Of a stretch of 64,000 bases of DNA, positions 44,218 through 53,104 are shown piece by piece. A program made the position numbers and the translations under genes. Under the pieces are notes generated by a model. The model did no database searches. It was given only the letters and a program-made list of their open reading frames with translations, and had not been told where the DNA came from. This DNA is from Pseudomonas fluorescens (GTDB lineage: Bacteria > Pseudomonadota > Gammaproteobacteria > Pseudomonadales > Pseudomonadaceae). Positions within the stretch are counted from its first letter, which is position 1, and each line of letters starts with the position of its first letter. The stretch is from NCBI RefSeq assembly GCF_003732425.1, contig NZ_MOBX01000003.1, positions 124,001-188,000 of the forward strand. The letters are read 5' to 3'.

Positions 44218-45552
44218 ATGACACAGGCAATTGCATCGCCCATCGTTCACGACCTGATCGGCGTCGGTTTCGGCCCTTCGAACCTGGCGCTGGCCATCGC
44301 TCTGCAAGAGCGCGGCCCGACCCAGGGCGAGCTGGATGTGCTGTTCCTCGACAAGCAGGCCAACTACAGCTGGCACGGCAACACCTTGTCGACGCAGAGC
44401 GAATTGCAGATTTCCTTCCTCAAGGATCTGGTGACCCTGCGCAATCCGACCAGCCCGTACTCGTTCGTCAATTACCTCAAGTATCACGGTCGTCTGGTCG
44501 ACTTTATCAACCTCGGCACCTTCTACCCGTGCCGCATGGAGTACAACGACTACCTGCGCTGGGTCGCCGGGCAGTTCACCGAGCAGAGCCGTTACGGCGA
44601 AGAAGTGCTGACCATCGAGCCGGTGCTGCACAACCACCAGGTTGAGGCGCTGCGGGTGATTTCCCGCGACAGCCAGGGCCTGCAACATGTGCGCACGACC
44701 CGTTCGGTGGTGGTCAGCGCCGGTGGCACACCGCGTATTCCGGAGGCGTTCAAAGCGCTGAAGGGCGACAGCCGCGTGTTCCACCACTCGCAATACCTGG
44801 CGCAAATGGCCAATCAGCCGTGCGTGAACAATCAGCCGATGAGCATCGCGATCATCGGTGGCGGGCAGAGCGCGGCAGAAGCGTTCATCGATCTGAACGA
44901 TTCGTTCCCGTCGGTGCAGGTCGACATGATCCTGCGCGGCTCGGCCTTGAAGCCTGCCGACGACAGCCCGTTCGTCAACGAAGTGTTCTCGCCGGAGTTC
45001 ACTGATCTGGTGTTTCAGCAGAACAGCGCCGAGCGTGAGCGTCTGGTCAACGAGTACCACAACACCAACTATTCGGTGGTCGACATCGACCTGATCGAGC
45101 GCATCTACGGCATCTTCTATCGTCAGAAGGTTTCCGGAGTTGCCCGCCACGCGTTCCTCACCCTGACCACCGTTGAGAGCGCTACCGCGACCGAAAACGG
45201 TATCGAACTGGCCGTACGCAACAACGCCACCGGCGAAGTCAGCGTGCGCAACTACGATGCGGTGGTACTGGCCACCGGTTACGAGCGGCAGATGCACCGC
45301 AAACTGCTGGCGCCGCTGGAAGAATACCTGGGCGACTTCGAGGTTGATCGCAACTACAAACTGATCACCGACGAGCGCTGCAAGGCCGGCATCTACATGC
45401 AGGGCTTCTGCCAGGCCAGCCATGGTCTGAGCGATACGTTGCTGTCGGTGCTGCCGATTCGTGCGGACGAGATTGCCGGCTCCCTGTATGAGCATGGCAA
45501 GCATCGTGGGCATCGGTCGATGGCGGATCTGTTGTTGGCGACGGCCAGCTAA
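44218..45552 (+). CDS. pvdA: L-ornithine N5-monooxygenase
   Basis: 444 residues from the ATG at 44218, with AGGA upstream. The FAD site is GVGFGPSNLALA near the N-terminus, the NADPH site is IIGGGQSAAE near residue 215, and the ATGY motif of this monooxygenase class is present (VLATGYER). It hydroxylates ornithine to N5-hydroxyornithine, the iron-binding precursor that is then acylated or cyclised in the peptide. Its presence supports hydroxyornithine-type residues in the product. The length matches the PAO1 enzyme. Confidence 0.97.
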   Translation: MTQAIASPIVHDLIGVGFGPSNLALAIALQERGPTQGELDVLFLDKQANYSWHGNTLSTQSELQISFLKDLVTLRNPTSPYSFVNYLKYHGRLVDFINLGTFYPCRMEYNDYLRWVAGQFTEQSRYGEEVLTIEPVLHNHQVEALRVISRDSQGLQHVRTTRSVVVSAGGTPRIPEAFKALKGDSRVFHHSQYLAQMANQPCVNNQPMSIAIIGGGQSAAEAFIDLNDSFPSVQVDMILRGSALKPADDSPFVNEVFSPEFTDLVFQQNSAERERLVNEYHNTNYSVVDIDLIERIYGIFYRQKVSGVARHAFLTLTTVESATATENGIELAVRNNATGEVSVRNYDAVVLATGYERQMHRKLLAPLEEYLGDFEVDRNYKLITDERCKAGIYMQGFCQASHGLSDTLLSVLPIRADEIAGSLYEHGKHRGHRSMADLLLATAS

Positions 45553-45578
45553 GATCAGCGGCGCCTGATACACCGCAA

Positions 45579-45669
45579 TCGCTAGCAGGCTAGCTCCCAC
45601 AGTGAATCTTCATCGGACACAAAATCTGTGTTCACCGAAGAACCCCTGTGGGAGCTAGCCTGCTAGCGA
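45579..45669. repeat. REP doublet (perfect 22-bp inverted repeat)
   Basis: Arms 45579-45600 and 45648-45669 are exact reverse complements (TCGCTAGCAGGC... and ...GCCTGCTAGCGA). A partly self-complementary 47-base spacer separates them, giving a REPIN-like hairpin. It lies just after pvdA. Confidence 0.88.
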
Positions 45670-45701
45670 TGAGGCCCTTGGGAACACCAAAAATCCTCAA
45701 T

Positions 45702-45731
45702 CCTGAACCCTTCCTGAACATCCCCCATATT
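45702..45731 (+). promoter_or_regulatory. Helically phased direct repeat and -10-like element upstream of the mgtA leader
   Basis: CCTGAAC occurs at 45702 and again at 45713, exactly 11 bases apart. CATATT follows 6 bases later (45726-45731). This layout fits an activator of the OmpR/PhoP class binding in place of a -35 element. PhoP is the obvious candidate because it controls mgtA in other bacteria, but that is inference. Confidence 0.45.
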
Positions 45732-46147
45732 CCCCGACACACCTCCTTACACGGGTTTACTCTCCCATCATCGGGGCGTAAGCTTCGCGCGTTTTCATCA
45801 ATAGCGGAGACCCACAGTGGGTACTTGTTCGAGTGACAGTTGTCGGCCGGTCTCGGTAACCGGCAGATTCTCGGCAAGATAACGCGCAGCCTTTCTCTGC
45901 CGTTGTCTCGCCGTAACAGCGAGCTGCGGCATCCCGTGCATGCCCCGTCCTGGGCCATGTCTGGACGTTCCTTCTCATCGACGCTGAACAGAGCGTGATT
46001 TCGACTGCACCGTCGTGATCGCAGCCCTATCGACACGCCTGTCGTTTCTGACCGGCGCGCCAAGCCTTGCCGTGCCGGTTATTCCGGCGGACGAGGCGCG
46101 GCCGTACCTGCTTGACGGTTTCCCGGCTGACCATAGGGGCAACAGCC
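45732..46147 (+). other. Long mgtA leader with hairpins and possible leader peptides
   Basis: About 400 bases separate the promoter-like element from mgtA, with no full-sized gene. It contains GCCGGT-N7-ACCGGC (about 45845-45863), a CGGCA...TGCCG pairing further on, a short GTG-initiated frame with a good ribosome site (45817), and a proline-rich 15-codon ATG frame (45940-45987, MPRPGPCLDVPSHRR) without a good ribosome site. Long regulated leaders with proline-rich peptides are known for mgtA in enteric bacteria. Equivalent function here is inference. Confidence 0.5.
45817..45882 (+). CDS. Possible 21-residue leader peptide of mgtA
   Basis: A GTG start is preceded by GGAG with 7-base spacing, one of the best ribosome sites in the area. 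The frame (MGTCSSDSCRPVSVTGRFSAR) ends at TAA and contains a hairpin within its second half. Coupling of its translation to folding of the downstream leader is possible. I do not recognise the peptide. Confidence 0.3.
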   Translation: MGTCSSDSCRPVSVTGRFSAR

Positions 46148-48847
46148 ATGAAACTTACGCTCAAGGAATTTTTCGCAGGCTTCCTGCGGACCCGCCACAT
46201 CGCCCGGCACTTCCGTCGTCTGGCGCTGCTGGAATCGATCAACGACACCACGGTCAGCCGTGAAGTCCCGCCGACTTTGGCCAACACGCTGGTCGACGCT
46301 GCGCATTGCGACAGCGGCGTATTGCTGTCGTCACTCGGCACGCATTCCGATGGCCTGACCGATTTCGAAGTCGATGCGCTGCGTGCGCAATACGGCCTCA
46401 ACGAAGTCGAACACGAGCAGCCGCTGCCGTGGTGGACGCACCTGTGGCACTGCTACAAAAACCCGTTCAACTTGCTGCTGACCCTGTTGGCGGTGATCTC
46501 GTGGCTGACTGAAGACCTCAAGGCCGCCGTGGTGATTTTCTCCATGGTGGTGCTGTCGACGCTGCTGCGCTTCTGGCAGGAAAGCAAATCTAACCAGGCC
46601 GCCGATGCGCTGAAAGCCATGGTCAGCAACACCGCCACGGTGATGCGCCGTGACGCGCCGCGCAGCGAATTGCCGATCAAGCAACTGGTGCCGGGCGATC
46701 TGATCGTGCTCTCGGCCGGTGACATGATTCCCGCTGATTGCCGGGTGCTCAGCGCCAAGGATCTGTTTGTCAGCCAGGCGGCGATGACCGGCGAATCGAT
46801 GCCGGTGGAGAAGTTTCCGCGTCAGGCAGATCGCGACACACGCAATCCGCTGGAGCTGGACAACATCCTGTTCATGGGCACCAACGTCGTGTCCGGCACG
46901 GCGGTGGCGGTGATTCTCACCACGGGCAATAGCACCTATTTCGGTGCACTGGCGCAGCGTGTCGGCGCCACTGATCGCGCGGTCACTTCGTTCCAGCAAG
47001 GCGTCAACAAAGTCAGCTGGCTGTTGATCCGTTTCATGTTCGTGATGGCGCCGCTGGTGCTGTTCATCAACGGTTTCACCAAGGGCGACTGGACCGAAGC
47101 ATTGCTGTTCGCGCTGTCGATTGCAGTGGGCCTGACCCCGGAAATGCTGCCGATGATTGTCACCTCGACGCTGGCCAAAGGCGCGGTGTTCCTGTCGCGC
47201 AAGAAAGTCATCGTCAAACGCCTTGATGCGATCCAGAACTTCGGCGCGATGGACGTGCTGTGCACTGACAAGACCGGCACCCTGACCCAGGACAAGATCT
47301 TCCTCGCGCGCAATGTCGACGTCTGGGGCGAAGACTCCGACGACGTGCTGGAAATGGCCTATCTGAACAGCTACTACCAGACCGGCCTGAAAAACCTGCT
47401 CGATGTCGCCGTGCTCGAGCACGTGGAAATCCACCGTGAACTGAAAGTCGGCACGACGTTTCGCAAGGTTGACGAGATCCCGTTCGACTTCAATCGTCGG
47501 CGTATGTCGGTGGTGGTCGAAGGACGTGGCCAGCCACATCAGTTGATCTGCAAAGGTGCGGTGGAAGAAGTCTTGGCGGTATGCAGCCGGGTGCGTCACG
47601 GCGAGGTCGATGAAGCCTTGAGCGATGAATTGCTGACCCGGATTCGTCAGGTCACCGCAGCATTCAACGCTGAAGGCTTGCGCGTAGTAGCCGTGGCTGC
47701 ACGCTCGATGCCGGAAGGTCGCGACACGTACAGCCTGGCTGATGAAAACGGACTGACGCTGATCGGTTACGTGGCATTCCTCGATCCACCGAAGGAAAGC
47801 ACCGCGCCGGCGCTCAAAGCCTTGGCCGAACATGGCGTGGCGGTGAAAGTGCTGACCGGCGACAACGAGCTGGTGACCGCGAAGATCTGCCGCGAAGTGG
47901 GTCTTGCGCAACAAGGTCTGCTGCTGGGCAACGACGTCGAGCGCATGAGCGATGCCGAACTGGCAGTGGCTGTGGAGAAGACCAACGTTTTCGCCAAACT
48001 GACGCCGTCGCACAAGGAACGCATCGTGCGCATCCTCAAAGGCAACGGCCACGTGGTCGGCTTCATGGGCGATGGCATCAACGACGCGCCTGCCCTGCGT
48101 ACCGCTGACATCGGTATTTCCGTGGACAGCGCGGTGGACATCGCCAAGGAGGCGGCCGACATCATCCTCCTGGAAAAGAGCCTGATGGTGCTGGAGGAGG
48201 GCGTGCTCGAAGGGCGGCGCACCTTCGCCAACATGCTCAAGTACATCAAGATGACCGCCAGTTCCAACTTCGGCAACGTGTTCTCGGTGCTGGTCGCCAG
48301 TGCGTTCATTCCGTTCCTGCCGATGCTGCCGATGCACCTGCTGGTGCAGAACCTGCTCTACGATATTTCGCAGATCGCCATTCCGTTCGATAACGTCGAT
48401 GAGGACATGCTGAAAAAACCGCAACGCTGGCAGCCGGGTGACGTCGGGCGCTTCATGCTGTTCTTCGGCCCGATCAGTTCGATCTTCGACATCACCACGT
48501 TCGCCTTGATGTGGTACGTGTTTGACGCCAACACCCCGGATCACCAGACGCTGTTCCAGTCCGGCTGGTTCGTGGTGGGCTTGCTGACCCAGACGCTGAT
48601 CGTGCACATGATCCGCACGCCGAAGATTCCGTTCCTGCAAAGCCGCGCCGCGATGCCGCTGCTGGTGATGACCGGGATCATCATGGCGGTCGGCATCTTC
48701 CTGCCGATGGGGCCGCTGGCGCACTACTTCAAATTGCAGGCGCTGCCGTCGCTGTACTTCGTGTTCCTGCCGGTGATTCTGCTGGCGTACATGGCGCTGA
48801 CTCAGGCGGTGAAAGGTTTCTACATCCGCCGGTTCGGCTGGCAATAA
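46148..48847 (+). CDS. mgtA: Magnesium-importing P-type ATPase
   Basis: 899 residues. P-type ATPase hallmarks are all present: TGES in the actuator domain (MTGESMPVEK), the phosphorylation motif CTDKTGTLTQ, and the hinge GDGINDAPALR. Hydrophobic helix pairs precede the actuator and phosphorylation domains, and further helices form the C-terminus. The arrangement and length fit MgtA/MgtB, which import Mg2+ across the inner membrane at low Mg2+. The ATG at 46148 gives the usual MKLTLKEFF-type start; the frame is open 81 bases further upstream but without a good site. It is followed by mgtC, the usual partner. Confidence 0.95.
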   Translation: MKLTLKEFFAGFLRTRHIARHFRRLALLESINDTTVSREVPPTLANTLVDAAHCDSGVLLSSLGTHSDGLTDFEVDALRAQYGLNEVEHEQPLPWWTHLWHCYKNPFNLLLTLLAVISWLTEDLKAAVVIFSMVVLSTLLRFWQESKSNQAADALKAMVSNTATVMRRDAPRSELPIKQLVPGDLIVLSAGDMIPADCRVLSAKDLFVSQAAMTGESMPVEKFPRQADRDTRNPLELDNILFMGTNVVSGTAVAVILTTGNSTYFGALAQRVGATDRAVTSFQQGVNKVSWLLIRFMFVMAPLVLFINGFTKGDWTEALLFALSIAVGLTPEMLPMIVTSTLAKGAVFLSRKKVIVKRLDAIQNFGAMDVLCTDKTGTLTQDKIFLARNVDVWGEDSDDVLEMAYLNSYYQTGLKNLLDVAVLEHVEIHRELKVGTTFRKVDEIPFDFNRRRMSVVVEGRGQPHQLICKGAVEEVLAVCSRVRHGEVDEALSDELLTRIRQVTAAFNAEGLRVVAVAARSMPEGRDTYSLADENGLTLIGYVAFLDPPKESTAPALKALAEHGVAVKVLTGDNELVTAKICREVGLAQQGLLLGNDVERMSDAELAVAVEKTNVFAKLTPSHKERIVRILKGNGHVVGFMGDGINDAPALRTADIGISVDSAVDIAKEAADIILLEKSLMVLEEGVLEGRRTFANMLKYIKMTASSNFGNVFSVLVASAFIPFLPMLPMHLLVQNLLYDISQIAIPFDNVDEDMLKKPQRWQPGDVGRFMLFFGPISSIFDITTFALMWYVFDANTPDHQTLFQSGWFVVGLLTQTLIVHMIRTPKIPFLQSRAAMPLLVMTGIIMAVGIFLPMGPLAHYFKLQALPSLYFVFLPVILLAYMALTQAVKGFYIRRFGWQ

Positions 48848-48867
48848 CCGCAGGATTGCTCTCCCCC

Positions 48868-48950
48868 GTAGGAGCTGCCGCAGGCTGCGATCTTTTGATC
48901 TTGTCTTTTAAAAACAAAATCAAAAGATCGCAGCCTGCGGCAGCTCCTAC
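48868..48950. repeat. REP doublet with perfect 32-bp arms between mgtA and mgtC
   Basis: Arms 48868-48899 and 48919-48950 are exact reverse complements, starting GTAGGAGCTGCCGCAGG and ending in ATCTTTTGAT. The loop is 19 bases. This is the other common Pseudomonas REP type. In an mRNA crossing from mgtA to mgtC it would form a very stable hairpin. Confidence 0.92.
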
Positions 48951-48982
48951 AGGGGGATTTGTGTGTATTCAGGGACATTACT

Positions 48983-49699
48983 ATGCAAGCCATCAACAAC
49001 CTCAACCTCGATTCGCTGCTCGACACCCTGGTCAGCCTCAGCGCCGCCTTCATCCTCGGTGGCCTGATCGGCTTCGAACGCCAGTACCGGCAACGCACCG
49101 CCGGCCTGCGCACCAACGTGCTGGTCGCCGTCGGTGCAGCGATTTTCGTCGACATGGCCAACCGTCTCGCCGGCGCTGAAGGCGCGGTGCGCGTGGTCGC
49201 CTACGTGGTCTCCGGCATCGGCTTTCTCGGCGCCGGGGTGATCATGCGCGAAGAGGGCAACGTGCGCGGCCTCAACACCGCCGCGACCCTGTGGACCTCA
49301 GCCGCGGTAGGCGCCTGTGCCGGTGCCGATCTGCTTGCCGAAGCGGTGCTCGGCACGTTGTTCATCCTCGCCGCCAACACCTTGCTGCGGCCGATCGTCA
49401 ACAACATCAACCGTCAGCCACTGGACGTGGTCTCGGCCGAAGTCACCAACATCATTTACGTCATCGCCCGACGCTCCCAGCAAACCGCCGTGTTCGCTTT
49501 GCTCGAGGCCGAGCTTGAGCGCAGCAATTACCCGGCGAGCGATGTCGATGTGCACGCGTTTGGTGCCGATGAAATCGAGATCGAAGCGACGCTGGCAACC
49601 ACCTCGGTCGATGGTGATGAACTCGACGCACTGGTGGCGCGGATCTCGACGTCAACGTTGGTGGTGCAGGCGTTCTGGAGTCCGAGCACCACCGATTAG
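48983..49699 (+). CDS. mgtC: MgtC-family membrane protein
   Basis: 238 residues from the ATG at 48983, with AGGGA 7 bases upstream. The N-terminal part has about five membrane helices with the MgtC/SapB signatures GGLIGFERQYRQRTAGLRT and GFLGAGVIMREEGNVRGLNTAATLW. A soluble C-terminal ACT-like domain follows. MgtC proteins help survival at low Mg2+ and, in enteric pathogens, inhibit the F-type ATP synthase. It is probably co-transcribed with mgtA, with the REP hairpin between them modulating the ratio. Confidence 0.93.
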   Translation: MQAINNLNLDSLLDTLVSLSAAFILGGLIGFERQYRQRTAGLRTNVLVAVGAAIFVDMANRLAGAEGAVRVVAYVVSGIGFLGAGVIMREEGNVRGLNTAATLWTSAAVGACAGADLLAEAVLGTLFILAANTLLRPIVNNINRQPLDVVSAEVTNIIYVIARRSQQTAVFALLEAELERSNYPASDVDVHAFGADEIEIEATLATTSVDGDELDALVARISTSTLVVQAFWSPSTTD

Positions 49700-49702
49700 C
49701 AC

Positions 49703-49716
49703 TGGGAAATGTCCTA
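49703..49716 (+). promoter_or_regulatory. BvgA-like inverted heptad, site 1 (fimbrial operon)
   Basis: TGGGAAA-TGTCCTA, followed by CATC. It differs by one base from the site at 54911. It starts 4 bases after the mgtC stop and about 285 bases before the fimbrial subunit gene, in a 300-base gap that contains no gene. Confidence 0.55.
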
Positions 49717-49941
49717 CATCTCGCAGAGAAAGAACTTACATTTTCACTAGGGGGCATCACTCATTATTTTCCCCGGAGCAGAGATGCCCGGCGTCCTGAA
49801 TAATCAGTGAGGCATAAACTTTTTTCACAACTGTTGGGCCAGGAAAGTACCGGCGGCGATGGCCAAAAGTATGGGGGCTTCAGTTGTCGAAATAAGCCAT
49901 GGTTTATTTGTTACAGCGATAAACCAAGTTGCCGCTCGTGA

Positions 49942-49980
49942 GTTATTTGGGAAGCCAGGCCGCTGGGCCTGATAAATAAC
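49942..49980 (+). other. Hairpin in the 5' leader of the fimbrial subunit
   Basis: GTTATTT (49942) pairs with AAATAAC (49974-49980), and inside it CAGGCC pairs with GGCCTG. It ends 20 bases before the start codon. Such hairpins can stabilise abundant pilin mRNA. A 20-bp near-palindrome centred on CCATGG lies upstream at 49890-49909. Confidence 0.5.
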
Positions 49981-50000
49981 TATCCCTAGAGATGCCTACG

Positions 50001-50531
50001 ATGAATAAGTTTTTCGCTGTGACTACCGCTGCTGTTGCCATGAGCCTTGCTTCTTTCGCCAATGCTGCACCAGCAACCGGCAACCCGGGCACCGTGCGTT
50101 TTATCGGTGAAATCGTTTCCGGTGCATGCGGTATCGACGCCAACTCCCTTGATCAAACTGTTTCCCTGGGTCAGGTGCCGTCGAACCGTTTCAAGGCTAC
50201 GGGTGATCGCTCCGACCCGGTCAAGTTCGACATCGTCCTGACCGACTGCGACACCACCACCCAGAAGAACGCCCGCTTTACCTTCAGCGGTGTGCAGGAT
50301 CCATCGGTTCCAGCACTGTTCGCGACGACTGGCCTGGCCCAGAACGTCGGCATCCGCCTGCAGGCCAGCGCTGGTGAAATGCTCGATAACGGCAAGGAGC
50401 AAGTCGCGCCGGTCGTTCTGCAAGACGGCAACAACACCGTGACCTTCGCGGCGATGTACGAAGCCACCGCTGCTGCCGTGACCACCGGTGAAGCGGACAG
50501 CGTTGCCAACTTCACTGTTGCCTACAACTGA
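50001..50531 (+). CDS. Major fimbrial subunit (chaperone-usher pilin)
   Basis: 176 residues. A signal peptide ends in FANA/A (about residue 22). The mature pilin fold has a disulfide pair (GACGID and LTDCDTT), alternating hydrophobic strands and the penultimate Tyr of chaperone-usher pilins (FTVAYN). The ATG at 50001 has AGAG 9 bases upstream; an ATG at 49992 would be too close. First gene of the operon subunit-usher-chaperone-adhesin, followed by a hairpin/T-run that should make the subunit transcript the most abundant. Regulated, I infer, by the downstream BvgA/RocA-like regulator. Confidence 0.92.
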   Translation: MNKFFAVTTAAVAMSLASFANAAPATGNPGTVRFIGEIVSGACGIDANSLDQTVSLGQVPSNRFKATGDRSDPVKFDIVLTDCDTTTQKNARFTFSGVQDPSVPALFATTGLAQNVGIRLQASAGEMLDNGKEQVAPVVLQDGNNTVTFAAMYEATAAAVTTGEADSVANFTVAYN

Positions 50532-50556
50532 TACGCCCGTATCGATTGTTTTAAGG

Positions 50557-50580
50557 AAAAGGGGCGAAAGCCCCTTTTTT
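50557..50580 (+). terminator. Intrinsic (probably partial) terminator between pilin and usher
   Basis: AAAAGGGGC-GAAA-GCCCCTTTTTT, a compact stem with GNRA-type loop and T-run, starts 25 bases after the pilin stop. Partial read-through would set a high pilin:usher ratio. Confidence 0.85.
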
Positions 50581-50616
50581 CTTATCTGTCAGAGCACTGT
50601 TTAAAGGGTATTGCCC

Positions 50617-53058
50617 GTGTACTGCCGCACACTTTTCGTGTCTTGCGTATTGATCATCGCTGCGCGCGATTCATACGCCGTGGAGTTCAATTCGGAGTTT
50701 CTGAATATTGATCGTAAAGACAATATCAGCCTCGGACAGTTTACCCACGCCCAATACACTGTGCCCGGCAGTTACTTGCTGGATATCACGGTCAATCAGC
50801 GTTACTTCGGCAACCGTGCCATCGAATTCAAAAGTGCTGACAATCCGCAGGAAAGTTATGCCTGCCTGCCAGAAGAACTGGTGGCGATGTTCGGTTTGAA
50901 ACCGGACGTATTGAAGAGCCTGCCAAGACTGTCTGACGGCCAGTGCGTTGATCTGCGCGGGATCGACAACGCCAGCATCAAGTACATCAAAAGTCTGGGA
51001 CGACTCTCGATCAGTCTGCCTCAGGCGACGTTTGAATATGACGATCCCAATTACATTCCTCCGGCTGCCTGGAGCGAGGGGCTGAACGGCGCATTGCTCG
51101 ATTACCGGGTGATCGCCAACAGCCGCCAGTCCACGGCGTCCGGTGATTCCCGTTCGTTGCAAAGTTACGGCACCGCCGGGTTGAACATTGACGCCTGGCG
51201 GATTCGTGCCGATTACCAGGCTCGGCAAGAGTCCGGTAACCAGAGTGGCGACATCAACAGCAAGGCGTTTCAGTTGAACCGTCTCTATGCCTATCGCGCC
51301 TTGCCGGCCATTCGCTCGAAACTGTCGGTGGGCGAAGATTATTTGAACTCCGATGTGTTCGATACGTTTGCCCTGCGTGGTGCCACGCTGAGCAGTGACG
51401 ACCGCATGCTGCCGCCCAGTCTGCGCGGTTATGCGCCGTTGATCAGTGGTTTGGCGCGGACCAACGCGACCGTGACCGTGTCGCAGCAGGGCCGGGTGTT
51501 GTACTCGACCACGGTGACTCCCGGCGCATTCAGCATTCAGGATTTGAACAGCAGCGCCCAAGGCACGCTGGATGTCACCGTGCGCGAAGAGGACGGCACC
51601 GAGCAGACCTTCACGGTCACCACGGCGGCGGTACCGTTTCTGTCCCGCGAGGGCGAGTTGCGCTACAAGGTTTCGGCCGGGCAGCCGCGGCTCAACGGCG
51701 CCGGTGGCACCGAGCCCGGGTTTATTGCTTCAGAGATCGCCTACGGTTTACCACGGGACTGGACGGTGTATGGCGGTGTGCTTGCCGCCTCGGATTACTT
51801 CTCGGACGCCATCGGCGTCGGTAAGGATCTGGGGGTGTTCGGCGCCTTGTCGGCAGACGTCACCACGTCGCGGGCCAAGCTGCGCTGGAGCGGCGAAACG
51901 GTGGTGGGTAATTCGTACCGGATCAACTATTCCAAGCGTTTCGATGCCATTGGCACAGACCTGCGGTTTCTCGGTTATCGCTTTTCCGACAAGACGTTTA
52001 CCAACTTCTCGCAGTTTGTCGGCGATGTGGATTCCTATTCGCTGAACTCGGGCAAACAGCGTTATTCGGTGACGCTGGCCAAGCATTTTTCCTGGCTGTC
52101 GACGAGTGTTTCCTACGACCATTCCACCTATTGGGATGCGGCGCCTTCCGAGCGTTTCGGTCTGTCGCTGGCGCGCAGTTTTTCCATCGGCAACGTCAAG
52201 AACATCAATGCCAACCTGTCCGCGTATCAAACCCGCAATACGCGGCAGAACGACTCGCAAATCTATCTCGGGGTTTCCATTCCGCTGGGCGGTAACTCGA
52301 TGTTGTCGAGCAACATGCAGCGCTCGGGAGCAGACGCGTCGTCGGGCAACGTCGGTTATAGCCACGATGACGGCGATGGCCTGAATTATCAGGTGTATGG
52401 CGGGATCGGGGACAACCGCTACGTCAACGCTTATGTCGGCAAGCGCGCATCCACCTATCGAGCCAACGCGTCTGCTACCACCGATGGCAGCACCTACCGT
52501 TCGCTGACCGGCGAGCTCGACAGTTCGCTGGTCGCCACTCGCTATGGCGTGTCGGCGCACGGCAACGGTTCGAATGGCGATACGCGGCTACTGGTGTCGA
52601 CCGATGGTGTGCCGGACGTGGCGTTCAGTGGTCAGACCCGCTCCAACCAGACCGGATACGCGGTGATGGACGGTTTGCCATCGTTCCAGGCCTATGAAGC
52701 GCGGATCAACATGGAAAAGTTGCCGCTCAACACAGAAGTCTCCAACCCTGTGCAGCGTCTGGCGCTCACCGAGGGCGCTATTGGCTATGTCAATTTTTCC
52801 ACTGCCCGTGGGCATAACGCCTATGTGACGTTGACTCGCGCTGATGGCAAACCGGTGCCTTTCGGGGCGTCGGTGCAGGACAAACACACCAACAAGGAAG
52901 TGGGCATCGTCGGTGAAGCCGGGGTGACTTATCTGCTGGGCGTCAAAGCGCAGGCTGAGTTGGTCGCGGTATGGGACGACGTCAATCGTTGTGCCTTGGC
53001 CGCACTGCCTGAAGAAGACGTCGTGACCAACATCGCCAAACCCGTGCGCTGCCTTTAA
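50617..53058 (+). CDS. Fimbrial outer-membrane usher
   Basis: 813 residues from the GTG at 50617, with AAAGGG 8 bases upstream. Signal peptide, then the N-terminal periplasmic domain (VEFNSEFL...), the beta-barrel with plug (GYAPLISGLARTNATVTVSQQGRVLY is the typical plug entry) and C-terminal periplasmic domains (ALTEGAIGYVNFSTARG). A C-terminal cysteine pair (NRCALAALPEEDVV... and RCL at the end) is typical. It binds chaperone-subunit complexes and extrudes the fiber across the outer membrane. The length fits FimD/CupC-type ushers. Confidence 0.95.
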   Translation: MYCRTLFVSCVLIIAARDSYAVEFNSEFLNIDRKDNISLGQFTHAQYTVPGSYLLDITVNQRYFGNRAIEFKSADNPQESYACLPEELVAMFGLKPDVLKSLPRLSDGQCVDLRGIDNASIKYIKSLGRLSISLPQATFEYDDPNYIPPAAWSEGLNGALLDYRVIANSRQSTASGDSRSLQSYGTAGLNIDAWRIRADYQARQESGNQSGDINSKAFQLNRLYAYRALPAIRSKLSVGEDYLNSDVFDTFALRGATLSSDDRMLPPSLRGYAPLISGLARTNATVTVSQQGRVLYSTTVTPGAFSIQDLNSSAQGTLDVTVREEDGTEQTFTVTTAAVPFLSREGELRYKVSAGQPRLNGAGGTEPGFIASEIAYGLPRDWTVYGGVLAASDYFSDAIGVGKDLGVFGALSADVTTSRAKLRWSGETVVGNSYRINYSKRFDAIGTDLRFLGYRFSDKTFTNFSQFVGDVDSYSLNSGKQRYSVTLAKHFSWLSTSVSYDHSTYWDAAPSERFGLSLARSFSIGNVKNINANLSAYQTRNTRQNDSQIYLGVSIPLGGNSMLSSNMQRSGADASSGNVGYSHDDGDGLNYQVYGGIGDNRYVNAYVGKRASTYRANASATTDGSTYRSLTGELDSSLVATRYGVSAHGNGSNGDTRLLVSTDGVPDVAFSGQTRSNQTGYAVMDGLPSFQAYEARINMEKLPLNTEVSNPVQRLALTEGAIGYVNFSTARGHNAYVTLTRADGKPVPFGASVQDKHTNKEVGIVGEAGVTYLLGVKAQAELVAVWDDVNRCALAALPEEDVVTNIAKPVRCL

Positions 53059-53104
53059 TCCGGGCCCGAAATTGACTCGGCCCTTATCCTTGCGGAGAAC
53101 CTCC

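Noticed and set aside
45732..46147. Known Mg2+ or Mn2+ riboswitch (M-box or yybP-ykoY) in the mgtA leader
   Set aside because: I looked for the conserved cores of these classes by eye and did not find them; only generic hairpins can be supported.
46015..46263. GTG-initiated frame overlapping the mgtA start
   Set aside because: It has no clear ribosome site and runs into mgtA in another frame. Nothing beyond openness supports it.
46331..48844. Minus-strand frame opposite mgtA
   Set aside because: It mirrors the P-type ATPase gene, is His/Gln/Arg-rich and has no recognisable domains.
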